Source: Gracilaria gracilis
Lineage: Eukaryota > Rhodophyta > Florideophyceae > Gracilariales > Gracilariaceae
Assembly: GCA_030374805.1 (NCBI GenBank)
Contig: JARGSG010000212.1
Location: 310,001-374,000 of the forward strand
Direction: 5' to 3'
DNA: 64,000 nucleotides
The notes under the pieces are model-generated. The model had not been told where the DNA came from. It worked only from the letters and a program-made list of their open reading frames with translations, and made no database searches. Position 1 is the stretch's first letter. Each line of letters starts with the position of its first letter. The position numbers and the translations under genes were made by a program. Below, piece after piece: positions 28,868 to 40,030 of this stretch.

Positions 28868-30385
28868 GTCAACGCGGAGTGAGCCGTTGAGAAATACCTG
28901 CACGTTCCATCCCAAATTGTAAGTGACGCCTATTGGAGCGATTCAAAGCCTCTTCCAAACCCATCGCCCCAGTATGAATTGCATAGAACGATGCCTTAAA
29001 AGGTAATGGAGAAGACGTATAACGTAACGTATATAGCAAGTCAATATTGGAGAAGACCTTCTGTTCAAATTGGGAGAGAGCATAGCTAGAACTGGCGCTG
29101 ACCTCGTGCCACTGTCGCACTCTTCTCTCAACAGTGAGATCGGACGCTCGATCTGTCCTTGCGAACGTCGCTCCCAGCAACACCATCACGGTCGTTGCAC
29201 GGTCATCGACAGCTTGATGCATCCTGCGTACTGGTCTCTCACTGAAAATGCCTTACCCCACGAAACGGTCAGGAATGGGGTAAACGTAAACGCCGCACAA
29301 GTCGCCAACATCGATTACCCGCGCCGATCTCCGTCACGTTGAACAAGCACTTGGCCCGTGTTCCATAACTATGGTGGTCAGTGATCACGAGCACATAGGG
29401 TATCGTTACAATTCCAATGCTTTTAGCCTTGAAGGTAAGAAATTGTCAATCCTCTTATTCTGACACCCTGCCAAAGCACTGAAAGAGTTGTCTGCCAAAC
29501 CTCAACAGGCTGCCCCGAAATACAGCATGGATATACAAGCTCTCACATGCTTTCTAAACTTGCATACGGTGTAGTGTACTCTACCTTGCAATGTAAAGCT
29601 ACCTTCGTAGCCTTACGTGCAACTCACTCTCGTTGAAACGTGACGTGGTTGGGACAAGCTTGTTTGATTTCATGTGCATATGTGGATCGCCATGGGGTTG
29701 CGTAGTCTACAATGTGCTGTTTTTGTGCCAGTGAGCGCATCGGTTTCGTCCTGAGCCGCGTTCATGATGTTCTTCTCTGGAGGTCACGAATGTTCAACAG
29801 CGCCAATAAACGGTACCTGGCGCTATGGCGCGTAAGCCATTTCCGAAGTGAACAACACAGCGCCATAATTTTTGACCATTTGACCAAGTGGCGGTTCCGA
29901 GTGCACCCACAAGGAAAACGCTTGCCATATCTGTGTACGTAAATAGTGCGAACGCGCACATATGCCAAAACGGTAGAAAGAATCGCGTGTGCAGATCGCC
30001 AAATTTACATCTGTGCTGAGGTGAACTATCACGGCAATTCTATGGAAGAGTCTAGCAGTTAGGCCCCGACATGCGCATCGCAGGTGTCATGTTCCCAGCT
30101 AGTCAGAAAAACTAGTCAGAGGGACTCAAGGTCGTGGGTTTTTAGCGAAGGAAACACACCATGCGCTGGACGTTTGACTGTCGATACATTTGGCAATATA
30201 TATATGTACAAGTATCTGTTGCTCGGTTGTATCCATCTGACGTTGTTTAAGCAAAGTCTTCTTCCGCAGCAAAAAAGCATATCCGAAAAAAGCGCGATGA
30301 TATGAATATGAGGCTGCGGTGCTAGATGTGTATGACTTAGAACAAATGTCCCGGTAAGGCAAGCCATCATCATCTGGAATGAGGG
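28868..30385. repeat. Gene-free spacer; from about 29140 it is the left part of duplicated segment copy 1
   Basis: Bases from about 29140 onward align collinearly, by eye at about two-thirds identity, with 46080-47156. Shared landmarks include CCGCGCCGATCT, a TGACACCCTGC stretch and GACTGTCGATACATTT. No intact gene is seen; short frames on both strands are interrupted. Confidence 0.75.
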
Positions 30386-31462
30386 TCATGAAGTCATCGG
30401 TAATTTGTCAAGAGTGTTAAATGAACTGAAATACAGGTCCACCATATCAGGGAACGGGGGAATGCTTGGTATGGTTTCATCCGATGCTATCTGAATTAGC
30501 TCCTTTAGTATTTTGACTACTAGAATGTGTCGGCGAGTTTCTGAGAGGCAACTAAGATCTGGAAGACGTTGCTGAATTTCACGGAGTCTGTTTGCATAAG
30601 CTGGAAACTTGCCAGTGTCCGTATTCAAAACACGTGCTAGAAGCTGTTCATCACCGAGATGCACGCAATACGTCACAAGATCCACGCGCTTTTCAAAGGG
30701 AAACATTTCGGGATGATCCGTTTCGTTCGCCATGCGCACTAGAGCTCCAAAGGCACAGCTGACAAAATGCTTTCGTGCGCTGTGAAGACGCTGAAATTTT
30801 GGGATACGTTGGTGTAGCTGACGGAGTTTGGAAGTTGAGGTGAGCGAAGTGTCCGCTTTGAACAGGTTGTCCAATACATTTGCATTGCCAAGTTGCAGAG
30901 AGAAGACCACTAGATCAAGAAATTGTTTGAACGGCATGGTGGTCCAGAGTTCGGAGCGTATGGAAAGGCGCGTGAGCTGTTTGAGAGCGTACGGTAGTAG
31001 AGTTCGGTGTTCGGGTGGTATGCGATGGAAGCCTGGGCACTTCCAGACGCTGGCAAGTCTGGACGAAGCACAGCCAGAGATATTAGACTTGTATACGGAA
31101 ATCAGAACACCGACTCCAGCAGAGCCAATGTCGAAGGAGGGATGGGTGACACCATACAGCGTGAGCAACAAGCCGACTGATAATGAAATGTAGCAGGCTA
31201 GGATTCGGATGATGATTTGGGCATACGGCCAGAAGGTGTTGGTCGAAAGAGGATTGTAAACAAGGTCGAGCGCATCCAGGACAAGTTGACACAAGGCTGG
31301 GATGAGGAGGCCGGCGAGAAAAGCTGTGATTGCTGACGATGGAACGTCGTGAGAAATTTGTTGGAATTTCGGAACATTTGATGATTCGGACTGGGGATGA
31401 GCAGGAACGGAAATTGTTGCGAGCAGCACAACGATGAGAGCAAAAGGAAGACTGAGAATCAT
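30386..31462 (-). CDS. Secreted/membrane protein with internal tandem domain, paralogue 1
   Basis: A 358-residue protein from the ATG at 31462, the position equivalent to the start of its paralogue at 48239. MILSLPFALIVVLLATISVP is a signal peptide or first membrane segment; two more hydrophobic segments follow (about 45-70 and 80-110). The C-terminal half holds two copies of a unit of about 72 residues: FKQFLDLVVFSLQLGN to LRQLHQRIPKFQRLHS, then FEKRVDLVTYCVHLGD to LREIQQRLPDLSCLSE, and the start of a third at FPDMVDLYFSSFN. No known family is recognised. By eye about four of five residues match the paralogue while flanking DNA is much less similar, so both copies have probably been under protein-level selection. 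Confidence 0.75.
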   Translation of the reverse strand: MILSLPFALIVVLLATISVPAHPQSESSNVPKFQQISHDVPSSAITAFLAGLLIPALCQLVLDALDLVYNPLSTNTFWPYAQIIIRILACYISLSVGLLLTLYGVTHPSFDIGSAGVGVLISVYKSNISGCASSRLASVWKCPGFHRIPPEHRTLLPYALKQLTRLSIRSELWTTMPFKQFLDLVVFSLQLGNANVLDNLFKADTSLTSTSKLRQLHQRIPKFQRLHSARKHFVSCAFGALVRMANETDHPEMFPFEKRVDLVTYCVHLGDEQLLARVLNTDTGKFPAYANRLREIQQRLPDLSCLSETRRHILVVKILKELIQIASDETIPSIPPFPDMVDLYFSSFNTLDKLPMTS

Positions 31463-31589
31463 ATTAGGGGCGGCGATAGCATGAGAGAGATGGTAGTTTT
31501 TGGACTGTATTGGAATTGGTATGGATTTGAGGTTGATGCGGCTCGGCGAGCAAGCGGGCGCGTGATGCACTTGGTCGAGGAGGAGCGAG

Positions 31590-31597
31590 CTTTTAAA
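31590..31597 (-). promoter_or_regulatory. TATA-like element of paralogue 1
   Basis: Minus-strand TTTAAAAG about 130 bases upstream of the ATG, aligned with TATAAAAG at the same place in paralogue 2. Confidence 0.5.
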
Positions 31598-33031
31598 TGC
31601 GAATGGTTCCGAGCCGGAGCTTTCGGTGCGTTGCTCGCTGTGTCTGCCTATCGACGGGAAGCGCCGCCGCCTGTCGCCAATGCAGCGGCGTGAACACGGC
31701 TGGCGCCTATGATAAGATTACGCCGTTGAAATGGAGAAGCACGTTGCTGACAGTGAGCAGAACCTGATTTCACAAAGTTTGTATTTATTTTAGGTTGCGC
31801 CCACAGTTCAGGGAACTCTGCAAAGCTCCGCAGCTCACCCAATGAAAATGCAGCTTTATTGGCAATACTTGATCTATCTCAAAGCTTGTCACGCTGCGAA
31901 ACGTTGCGGGAGTGGAACCTCCACAGCACGTAACTTGGATAACAGTGGCGGACGCCTCAGTAAGTTATTGGTCATCATGATGATAATCTTCCTCGCTAAT
32001 CGGCTGAACAACTTCACTGAAATTGATCGACTTGCGCGTTCGTACGAGAATCCATACTACACTCTATAGCCTCCAGCGATGCACGTGTATCAAACTTTCC
32101 GTATGCCACCAATGTGTGAGCCACGGTAGGAACGCTAACCCTTTGGAACTCTTTCACTTATCGTCATCATGATTTCTGTATGGAGCCTCGACGCAATGTG
32201 TTGCACGCAGGTTGTACGTCAACACTTGCACTCCCATGAACTCGTCACTCTGTCGTTTCGCACAGTTGTCAGCCGCCCTTAATTTCTTGTCTGCTCAAAA
32301 AGTTTCAACTCAAACGACTCGCCCTCAGCTACCTTTGGTACGAAAGCCTATAGCACTGAACACTGCGCTTGTTGTATCCGACAAATCAACCATCAAATCC
32401 CGCAACCCCTACCGCATGCCTCATCCTCCTCATTCCCACGCCCAGCACGTATCATCGAATTGACATACTGAGAATATCCGTTCCTTCTTTATGTTCATCG
32501 CCCAACGCATCAACTGAGAACGACATCAACCCAGTACTCTTCAGCTTGGTCTTCGCGATGGCGTCCATGTCACCCGTCGTCAGAGCGCAGCACACTGTGT
32601 CACGTTCGTTACTTGTACATTATCCATTACGCATTCTGATTGTCGGAGTATGGACGATGTGCTTTCGTCAATCATTTCGTCTCCAATTTCAAGTCCTCTC
32701 AGGACTGCCAACATGCACATGCCACGAATGATGGAAAGATCGATACTCCCAGCGTGTGGCACGTCATCCACGCCCACACGCATAGCGAGTAGCAAGTGGC
32801 TGGCCGTTGAACGGCATTTAAATCTCGTCGCCAGCAATGTTGGCCCCTCAGCGACAGGATTGCATCCACGCCAGCTGCGATGAGACCGATACCAGGGCTC
32901 GGCGGTAGCCTTAATGGCTCACATCCACCGTGCGTACTGTATGTAACCTGCACGTGCCGGAGAGACATTTCTTCAAGCTTGGGGTTTACCACCTTCTCTG
33001 CTGTTCTTCTTCTTCTTTATTGTGGACAGCA
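31598..33031. other. Gene-free stretch
   Basis: About 1.4 kb with only short, unsupported frames on both strands. No repeat links it to other parts of the window. Confidence 0.5.
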
Positions 33032-34206
33032 GTACCTGAACCGTTCGAGGTTCCGCAGAACGTGATGGATCACTACCGTGAGAAGGTGGCTGACGGTGCC
33101 GCCTGCGAAGCGGCGTGGAACGACACCTTTGCCGCGTACAAGGCCAAATATCCGGAACTGGCCGCCCAATTCGAGAAGTTCGTCATCAACAAAGAGCGGC
33201 CGCCTGAGGTCGAGCAGGCTCTGTCGAGCAGGCTCTGGTCGATGTCGCCATGGAGACACCTGCGGAGCCCACTCGTCAGCTCTCGCAGATTATGCTCAAC
33301 ACTATTGCGCCGATTTACCCTCCGTTCATCGGTGGATCGGCTGATCTTGCTGGCTCTAATCTCACCATCATGAAGGGCTTTGGCGACTTCCAGAAGGCTA
33401 CGCCGGAGGGTCGCAACCCTCGCTTTGGTGTGCGTGAACACGGCCATTCCCAACGGTATCTCGCTGGCTGGCTATGGGCTCAGGCCGTACACTGCTACCT
33501 TCTTCGTATTTACTGATTACGCTCGTGGTGCCATGCGTCTGTCGTCGCTTGCACGTACCGGTGTGATCAATGTGATCACTCATGACTCTGTGTTCCTTGG
33601 AGAGGATGGTCCTACACATCAGCCCATCGAGCATTTGGCTTCGTTCAGAGCCATGCCCAACCACTACATGTACCGTTGGTACCGACCGGCTGACCCGATG
33701 GAGACGGCTGCGGCGTACTCTATTGCTCTGCAGAGCACCAAGACGCCCACTACCATGGCGTACACGCGACAGAAGACTTGCATTCTGGAGGGTGGCTCTT
33801 TCGAGGGCGCCAAGAAGGGTATGTACGTATGTACGTTCTGAGCGATGACTCGGACAACGGTATCCCAGACATGATTCTGATTGGAACTGGGTCTGAGACT
33901 GAGCTGGCACAAGAGGCAGCCAAGCAATTGAGAGAGAGTGGAAAGACTGTGCGCGTTGTTTCTGCGCCTTGCGTGGATATCTTTGAGGAACAGAGTGAGT
34001 CGTACAAGGACAGCGTTCCGTCAGCGATTGTGTCCAAGTCGAAGAGACTGGTAGTGGAGGCTGCTACGAGCTATGGATGGTCAAAGTACGCAGAAAACTT
34101 TGTGTGCATTGATGGATTCGGTATCTCGGCACCCGGAAAGGATGACATGAAGAAACACTTTGGTATGACTGTTGAGAACGTTGTGGAGAAGGCAAAGGCT
34201 ATGTAG
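33032..34206 (+). pseudogene. Transketolase pseudogene, 5' truncated and frameshifted
   Basis: The C-terminal two-thirds of transketolase can be read in three successive frames. Segment 1 starts VPEPFEVPQNVMDHYREK; segment 2 has [20 protein letters not shown] and RFGVREHG; segment 3 has [37 protein letters not shown] and the end to FEGAKKG; segment 4 runs from [14 protein letters not shown] to the stop. Frame changes are caused by a 14-bp tandem duplication (33210-33223 and 33224-33237), a small deletion near 33443 and an 8-bp tandem duplication (33820-33827 and 33828-33835). The N-terminal thiamine-diphosphate-binding third is absent. Without an intact frame it cannot make active enzyme, so a functional copy must lie elsewhere. 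Confidence 0.9.
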
Positions 34207-34851
34207 GCGACGTGAGAATAGCTCATCGGGGTTGTTTTGGTTGGTGAGGATGTGGATGGGGATGTGGATGGGGATGTGGTTTCCAATATTATATTTGAGG
34301 GTGCTTGTTTTTGATCATCAAAGTGTTTGTCTACATTTGTGAGGCGACTTAGAACTGCTTGCTTGTTTGAACCTGGTGGTAAAAGTTGTGATGCCGTCGT
34401 CGGGAGAGAGGGAGCCCTCCCACCTTCGGGTAGATATTTGATTTCCAGCGGAGCCCAGCATGTATCTTTCTCGTGCTTTGTATCTTTCTCGTGCTTTGAA
34501 TTGCATCTCCACAGGCAAGCGAAAAAACCACACAACCAAGGGCAAAGTTAGCGCTCATATCCCTTGCAGTATCTCTCACTGCTTCCTTTCCATTCTGCGA
34601 GGCGGAAAGCCAATGAAAAGACGTTCTTCCCAATTAAATTATGCACCGCTGGCGCAAAGCCGCTGGTGCATTATCCCAGTGGGCAAGCTCTCCGTTCCCG
34701 AAGGCGAACGGTGAAGACAACAATCTGTCGTAGTCCGAAGGCCCACACGCACACTGCTTTGGATACCAGGAGTCTCTCCACCTCGACGTCTTCCCGACGC
34801 TCCTCATCATTCGTCACCGGATCCACAGTTCTCAGTCAAACCTCTAGCGGC
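34207..34851. other. Spacer with short tandem repeats
   Basis: About 640 bases. Three 12-bp GATGTGGATGGG-type units lie near 34247-34278 and a 17-bp unit is doubled near 34460-34500. The open frame of the next gene extends back to 34564, but no good start precedes 34852. Confidence 0.5.
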
Positions 34852-37800
34852 ATGGAATTTATCGGTCCTATCGGCACAACGGTTACGGTCACCAAAAGCC
34901 TCTTTGATATTGCCCAGCGCTACCGTAAAGCACAAAGGATTCCCGAGGATACTGAAAATTGTTCCACATATCTTTCCATGCTCAGAGAAGACATTGCTAT
35001 CTTCACACCTACCCTTGAAGAGAACGGGAAGAAAGACCGGGTTGATGAATGGGTTAGGTCTCTTGATGACGCTGAACGCCTGCTGAAGAAGGTGCAGTCA
35101 AGACAACCTCAAGGTTCGCAGAGTGCCACTAATACTGAACACCCAAATCCCCCACCAAAGCGCAAACGATTTCCCAAACCTAAAATCAAGACTAACGTGG
35201 AAAGGGATGACAATCTTAACCAGCGATGCCGTAAGATACTTGATGACGTATCGGGAAAATTTTCCGCAACCTTGCAGCGCTACGACCTGAAGCTTGAAAA
35301 ACTACCAGTCCCGGCCGCAGCGGAGAGCGAACAATTCCGGGCGTACTGGCAGAACTTTCCAGTGGAAACAGAAGCTCTTGTTTTTTGTACAGAAAAAGAT
35401 GACCAAGGAAACATGATCCGCGAAGGTAAACTACAACAATTGCTCCTCTCTGAGGGTGATGCAGGCTGTAACGCACCAGCTTATTGCGCTTATGGACCTA
35501 GAGGCATGGGCAAAACTGTCGCATTGCAATGGCTGTGCCACCAGAATCAGACACAAATCCGACGTCGCTTCTCCGATGGCATACATTACTTCTCAATTGG
35601 TGAAGCAGTAGAAACGAACACACATGTTATACAACAGATCAGAACTTGTGCCTCTCGTTCGGGGTTTTCGGAAATCGAAGACAAGTTGAGTGGGGAGACG
35701 AACTTGGAACTTGCGTTTGACAAGTTGAGAGACATTTTCAAGGGTAAGAGCGTACTCTTTGTTGTGGATAATGTGTGCTACCCTCAACGACATCTGATCG
35801 ACTTGTTTCGCGGGTCCCTTACTGGCCGCAATGAGGAGATAAAGCAGGCATTAGTTTTTTCATGTCACGAAGGGGACGTTGCAAAACGCGTTAGAGAACA
35901 GCAACAAGTTTCGTTCGACTATTTGCCTGCGACTAGATACATCTCAAAGAAAATGCTGTTATCTTGTTTGGACGATCGCCAGAAACGGTATATTCTCAAA
36001 AGTATTGAAGAAAACGATCAGTGTCGGTACTACTTTCAGTGTGCGTTGAAGGATTTGGGGGGATGGGTTTTGTGCCTTTCAATTGCCAGTGCACTGTTGC
36101 GAGACGATATAGATCGATACGAGGGTGAAGACAATGCGACTCAAGTGTTAGAAAGATGGCAGAAGGGAATTGTAAGCTCTTCAGTAGTAAGGGAAACACC
36201 AGACTACGAACACAGTTTACGCAGTATCGTGATTTGGGGCTTGGCCAATGCAAAGGAGAGGCTGAAGAAACTGATGGTTCCCAGTAGTGTATACAGCTCA
36301 GTTGATGACAAGTTCAGAAAACTTTGCGTCATGCGGAAACAAGAATTGTTCCCCCTATCAGTTCTGGATGCACTATGGGAGCTCAACCGAAGCAATACAA
36401 TGCAACTCGTGAATGCACTTCAAAGAATGCGTCTTGTGACGATGTTGCTGGACGAGAACAATGAAGAATGTGTTGAAGTTCACGGGCTGATAATTAACAT
36501 ATCTGGACATATGGCGAAGGAAAACTGTAACAAAGATGAGGATGGGATAGCGGTATGTCATCAACAACTTTTGCAAGCATTTCTTAGCGATGCAAAGAGT
36601 ATTCAGTGGGAAAGCGACACTTCTTATCGACCATGGTGGGATTCTTCGGTAGTCAATCAGTATATACTGAACAACTTGGGATATCATCTGGTGAAGGCGA
36701 AGCTTGTTGAGGAACTATGGTGCGTAGTGACAGACGCAAGATGGACATTCCGGGTTTTGGATGATAAGAAATCTTGGCTTGAGTTATCGGAAAGCTTTGA
36801 CTGTTGTTTGAAAGCAGGACTTGGAGATACAGCTGGAGTGAAACAGATATGGAGAGCACTTTGTTCTTCTTGGCCCTTCATAAGTACGTATAGAAGGACA
36901 CTGGGCTTTAACATGTTTGGCCGACTTGAGCCGAAGGGTTTGAAGGGTGTTGACAGATTCCTTCAGAGTATAAAGCAATTTGAACGATCACCATGGTTGA
37001 AACCGTTGAAACCGTACTTTTGTTGGAGGGATGATCGAGTGGAATCTTCTTTTGATGCCAGCTGTGGAAATCCCACGTTAGGCCGTATATGGCTAGCAAA
37101 GGACTTTTCTGAAGTATCGACGGCTTGCCTAGAAAAGTACTTGGAACTCGGTGTACCAAACATGCGTAATGCATGGACTATTTTCGACAGAAGGAAGCAG
37201 AAACTTCTACGACGGATATATTTTCCAGAACCTGAGAGTTTGCTCCTTGCGGTCAGTGAAGATGGTGATTTGGCTTTGTGTAAAGGTGGTTCCAGGAACC
37301 TATTGGTATTTGGCTGATCGAAGAGAATGTCAACGGGCTCAATTTGCTCCTGTTGAACATCCAAGAATGACTTCCTTAGTTTCCTATGCCGCTAATTACT
37401 CCCGCGACAAGTTTGCTGTTGGACTTGATGATGGATCGGTTATGATCATGAACAGAGAGTATCCTAAAAGATGGGTATGCCACGAGTACTCAGGGCGAAG
37501 AAGACCTTCCGAAGAAGAAAGAAGAAGAAGATCTGGAACACGGATGTAGTAACTATGAGCAAATTAGCTGCATAGCTTTCAATTGTAATGGCACCTTAAT
37601 GGCTACGGGGTCAATGGATGGAACGATACAACTCTGGGACGTGAACAACGGAAGCTCTGTATGTGAGCCATTCGTCGGAGCTTCTTTCGGCATTTTGTGC
37701 TTAGCATTCAGTACCACTAGTACTAAGCTAGCGTCTGGATCTTGTGATAATCGAGTGCAACTGTGGAATGTGGAAGACAGGCTCCTAGTGTGTGAACCGC

Positions 37801-39610
37801 TAGTTGGGCACACTAGCAGCGTTTCGTGCTTAGCATTCAGTCCTTGCGATACTTATTTGGCTTCTGGATCGTGGGACACAAATGTAAGGGTATGGAGCGT
37901 CAAGGATGGGCAACAGGCATTCGAGCCCCTGGTTGGGCACGATTCCAGCGTTTCACATGTGAAGTTTAGTGCAAACGGTACGTGTTTGGAGTCTGCTTCG
38001 GTAGACAAAACCGTACTGCTGTGGCGCTTTAGTGATGAAAAAGGAAGCGCAGGCCAGGCCGTTCGATAAACACGAGGGGGTGCGTGCGGTGCGTGGAATT
38101 TAACGAGATCGGTACAGAGGTAGCTTCCGGTTCCTCTGACACCGCTGTGAGAGTATGGAATGTCAGGGATGGTACTTCACTTTGTGAGCCTCTTCGGGAA
38201 CACACTGAAGTCGTGTTGCACGTTACATTCAGCCCTGAGAAGGATGAGTTGGTTTCGTGTTCAGCTGATAAGACTGCGAAACGGTGGTCGAAGAAAACTG
38301 CGTGGTGGAAGCAATCTAGGGAGGCATACGTGTTACGCCATACTCTTTGGCACCGTGGTGACGTAAATTTTGCAGAGTTCCACCACGCTGGTACTTTGTT
38401 GACTAGCTCGGAAAGTGAATCGGGGGCCAGGGACAGAGAGTTGTGGTGGGGGGGTGCCAATGCATCAAGGGAAACTACACAGAAGGGCGGAATAGACGGA
38501 GTTGAAGCGCCGATATGGATCGGGCTGCGGCGGAGGAAACGAATGGGAATGGCGCTGGCGCTGAAGCTGGCGCGGGCGCTGGCGCTGCCGGCGCGGGCGC
38601 TGGCGCTGCCGGCGCGGGCGCTGCCGGCGCGGGCGCTGGCGCGGGCGCTGCCGGCGCGGGCGCTGGCGCGGGCGCTGCCGGCGCGGGCGCTGGCGCGGGC
38701 GCTGCCGGCGCGGGCGCTGGCGCGGGCGCTGCCGGCGCTGGCGCGGGCGCTGGCGCTGGCGCTGGCGCTGGCGCTGCTGGAGCTGGCGCTGGCGCTGCTG
38801 GCGCTGCTGGCGCTGCTGGCGCTGCCGGCGCTGGCGCGGGCGCTGCCGGCGCTGGCGCTGGCGCTGGAGCTGGTGCTGGTGCTGGCGCTGGAGCTGGAGC
38901 TGGTGCTGGTGCTGGCGCTGGAGCTGGTGCTGGAGCTGGCGCTGGAGCTGGCGCTGGCGCTGGCGCTGGCGCTGGAGCTGGCGCCGGTGGCGCTGGCGCT
39001 GGAGCTGGCGCTGGAGCTGGCGCTGGCGCTGGAGCTGGCGCGGGCGCTGCCGGCACTGGCGCGGGCGCTGGCGCTGGTGCTGGCGCGGGCGCTGGCGCTG
39101 GTGCTGGCGCTGGTGGTGGTGGTGGCGCTGGAGCTGGCGCTGGCGCTGGCGCTGGAGCTGGCGCTGGAGCTGGAGCTGGCGCCGGTGGCGCTGGAGCTGG
39201 CGCCGGTGGCGCTGGAGCTGGCGCCGGTGGCGCTGGAGCTGGCGCCGGTGGCGCTGGAGCTGGCGCTGGAGCTGGCGCCGGAGCTGGAGCTGGCGCCGGA
39301 GCTGGAGCTGGCGCTGGCGCTGGCGCCGGAGCTGGCGCCGGAGCTGGAGCTGGTGCGGGAAGAAGATCAGCCGGCGGTGCCGCCGCTGGCGCTGCCTAGA
39401 ACAAATGAGGACGAAATGGACGAAGTGGAAATCGGTGCAATGCGTGTGTTTGGCGATGAGGTATGGTTTGACGGGTCTGTAGTGGCAACGCTCTCAAACT
39501 TTCGTGCAACATGTCACACTGCACACAAAGGCGCAAGTACAATTGCGTTTGGAACGTTTGATGGAAAGGTGGTTTTGTGCAAACTGATGGCACGGCAGAG
39601 AGGAAGATGA
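34852..39610 (+). pseudogene. NB-ARC / WD40 STAND (NLR-like) gene, apparently broken
   Basis: The frame from the ATG at 34852 to 37317 (821 residues) is intact: an N-terminal helical domain (SLFDIAQRYRKAQRIPED), an NB-ARC P-loop GPRGMGKT near residue 214, a Walker B LFVVDN near 302, a winged-helix-like region and helical repeats. WD40 repeats follow but in other frames: one short segment to about 37.5 kb, then repeats with GTIQLWDVNN, NRVQLWNVED, TNVRVWSVKD and TVLLWRFSD, then after another shift TAVRVWNVRDG. After the GC repeat array a final blade (GTFDGKVVLCKLMAR) ends at 39610. At least three frame changes (near 37.29, 37.49 and 38.06 kb) lack usable GT-AG introns, so I call it a pseudogene; assembly error is the alternative. 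The architecture matches Apaf-1-like STAND signalling ATPases. Confidence 0.75.
38552..39360. repeat. GC-rich hexamer array (GGCGCT family)
   Basis: About 800 bases of GGCGCT, GGAGCT, GGCGCC, GGTGCT and GCGGGC units. It is open in three frames, giving Leu/Ala, Gly/Ala and (on the minus strand) Pro/Ala polymers. It sits between WD40 blades of the broken STAND gene. Higher-order units such as GGCGCTGGAGCTGGCGCCGGT are visible toward the right end. Confidence 0.95.
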
Positions 39611-39680
39611 TGGACGTTGAGAGAGAGGGTGCGCGCAGGGAAGCTGCGCGCGTCGTGCTTGTCGCAAACCATTTGCAGCC

Positions 39681-40030
39681 ATGTGCATGCTCAAACGAAG
39701 CTCTCTCTCTTTAAGAAGGACAAGAAGTTCTCTGCTCTTATTTGAAAGCCAACCAAGCCAATTCTTCGAACTCTACGAACTCCCTCATGGCTTCTGACGC
39801 TTCATATCACAAGCTGGTCGCCGGCGAACCTCGTCCTCTTCCCGCAGCTGCCGCCATGTGCATGCTCAAACGAAGCTCTCTCTCTTTAAGAAGGACAAGA
39901 AGTTCTCTGCTCTTATTTGAAAGCCAACCAAGCCAATTCTTCGAACTCTACGAACTCCCTCATGGCTTCTGACGCTTCATATCACAAGCTGGTCGCCGGC
40001 GAACCTCGTCCTCTTCCCGCAGCTGCCGCC
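39681..40030. repeat. Perfect 175-bp tandem duplication
   Basis: Bases 39681-39855 and 39856-40030 are identical by eye, head to tail, so the duplication is recent. It lies at the left edge of duplicated segment family 2, copy A. Confidence 0.95.

Noticed and set aside
36300-37400. Several minus-strand frames in the STAND gene
   Set aside because: Short, overlapping and lacking motifs; the plus-strand frame is continuous with NB-ARC motifs.
38515-39399. Gly-Ala, Leu-Ala and Pro-Ala polymer frames as silk- or elastin-like genes
   Set aside because: All come from one GC hexamer array that is open in three frames; no independent start or flanking domain supports them.
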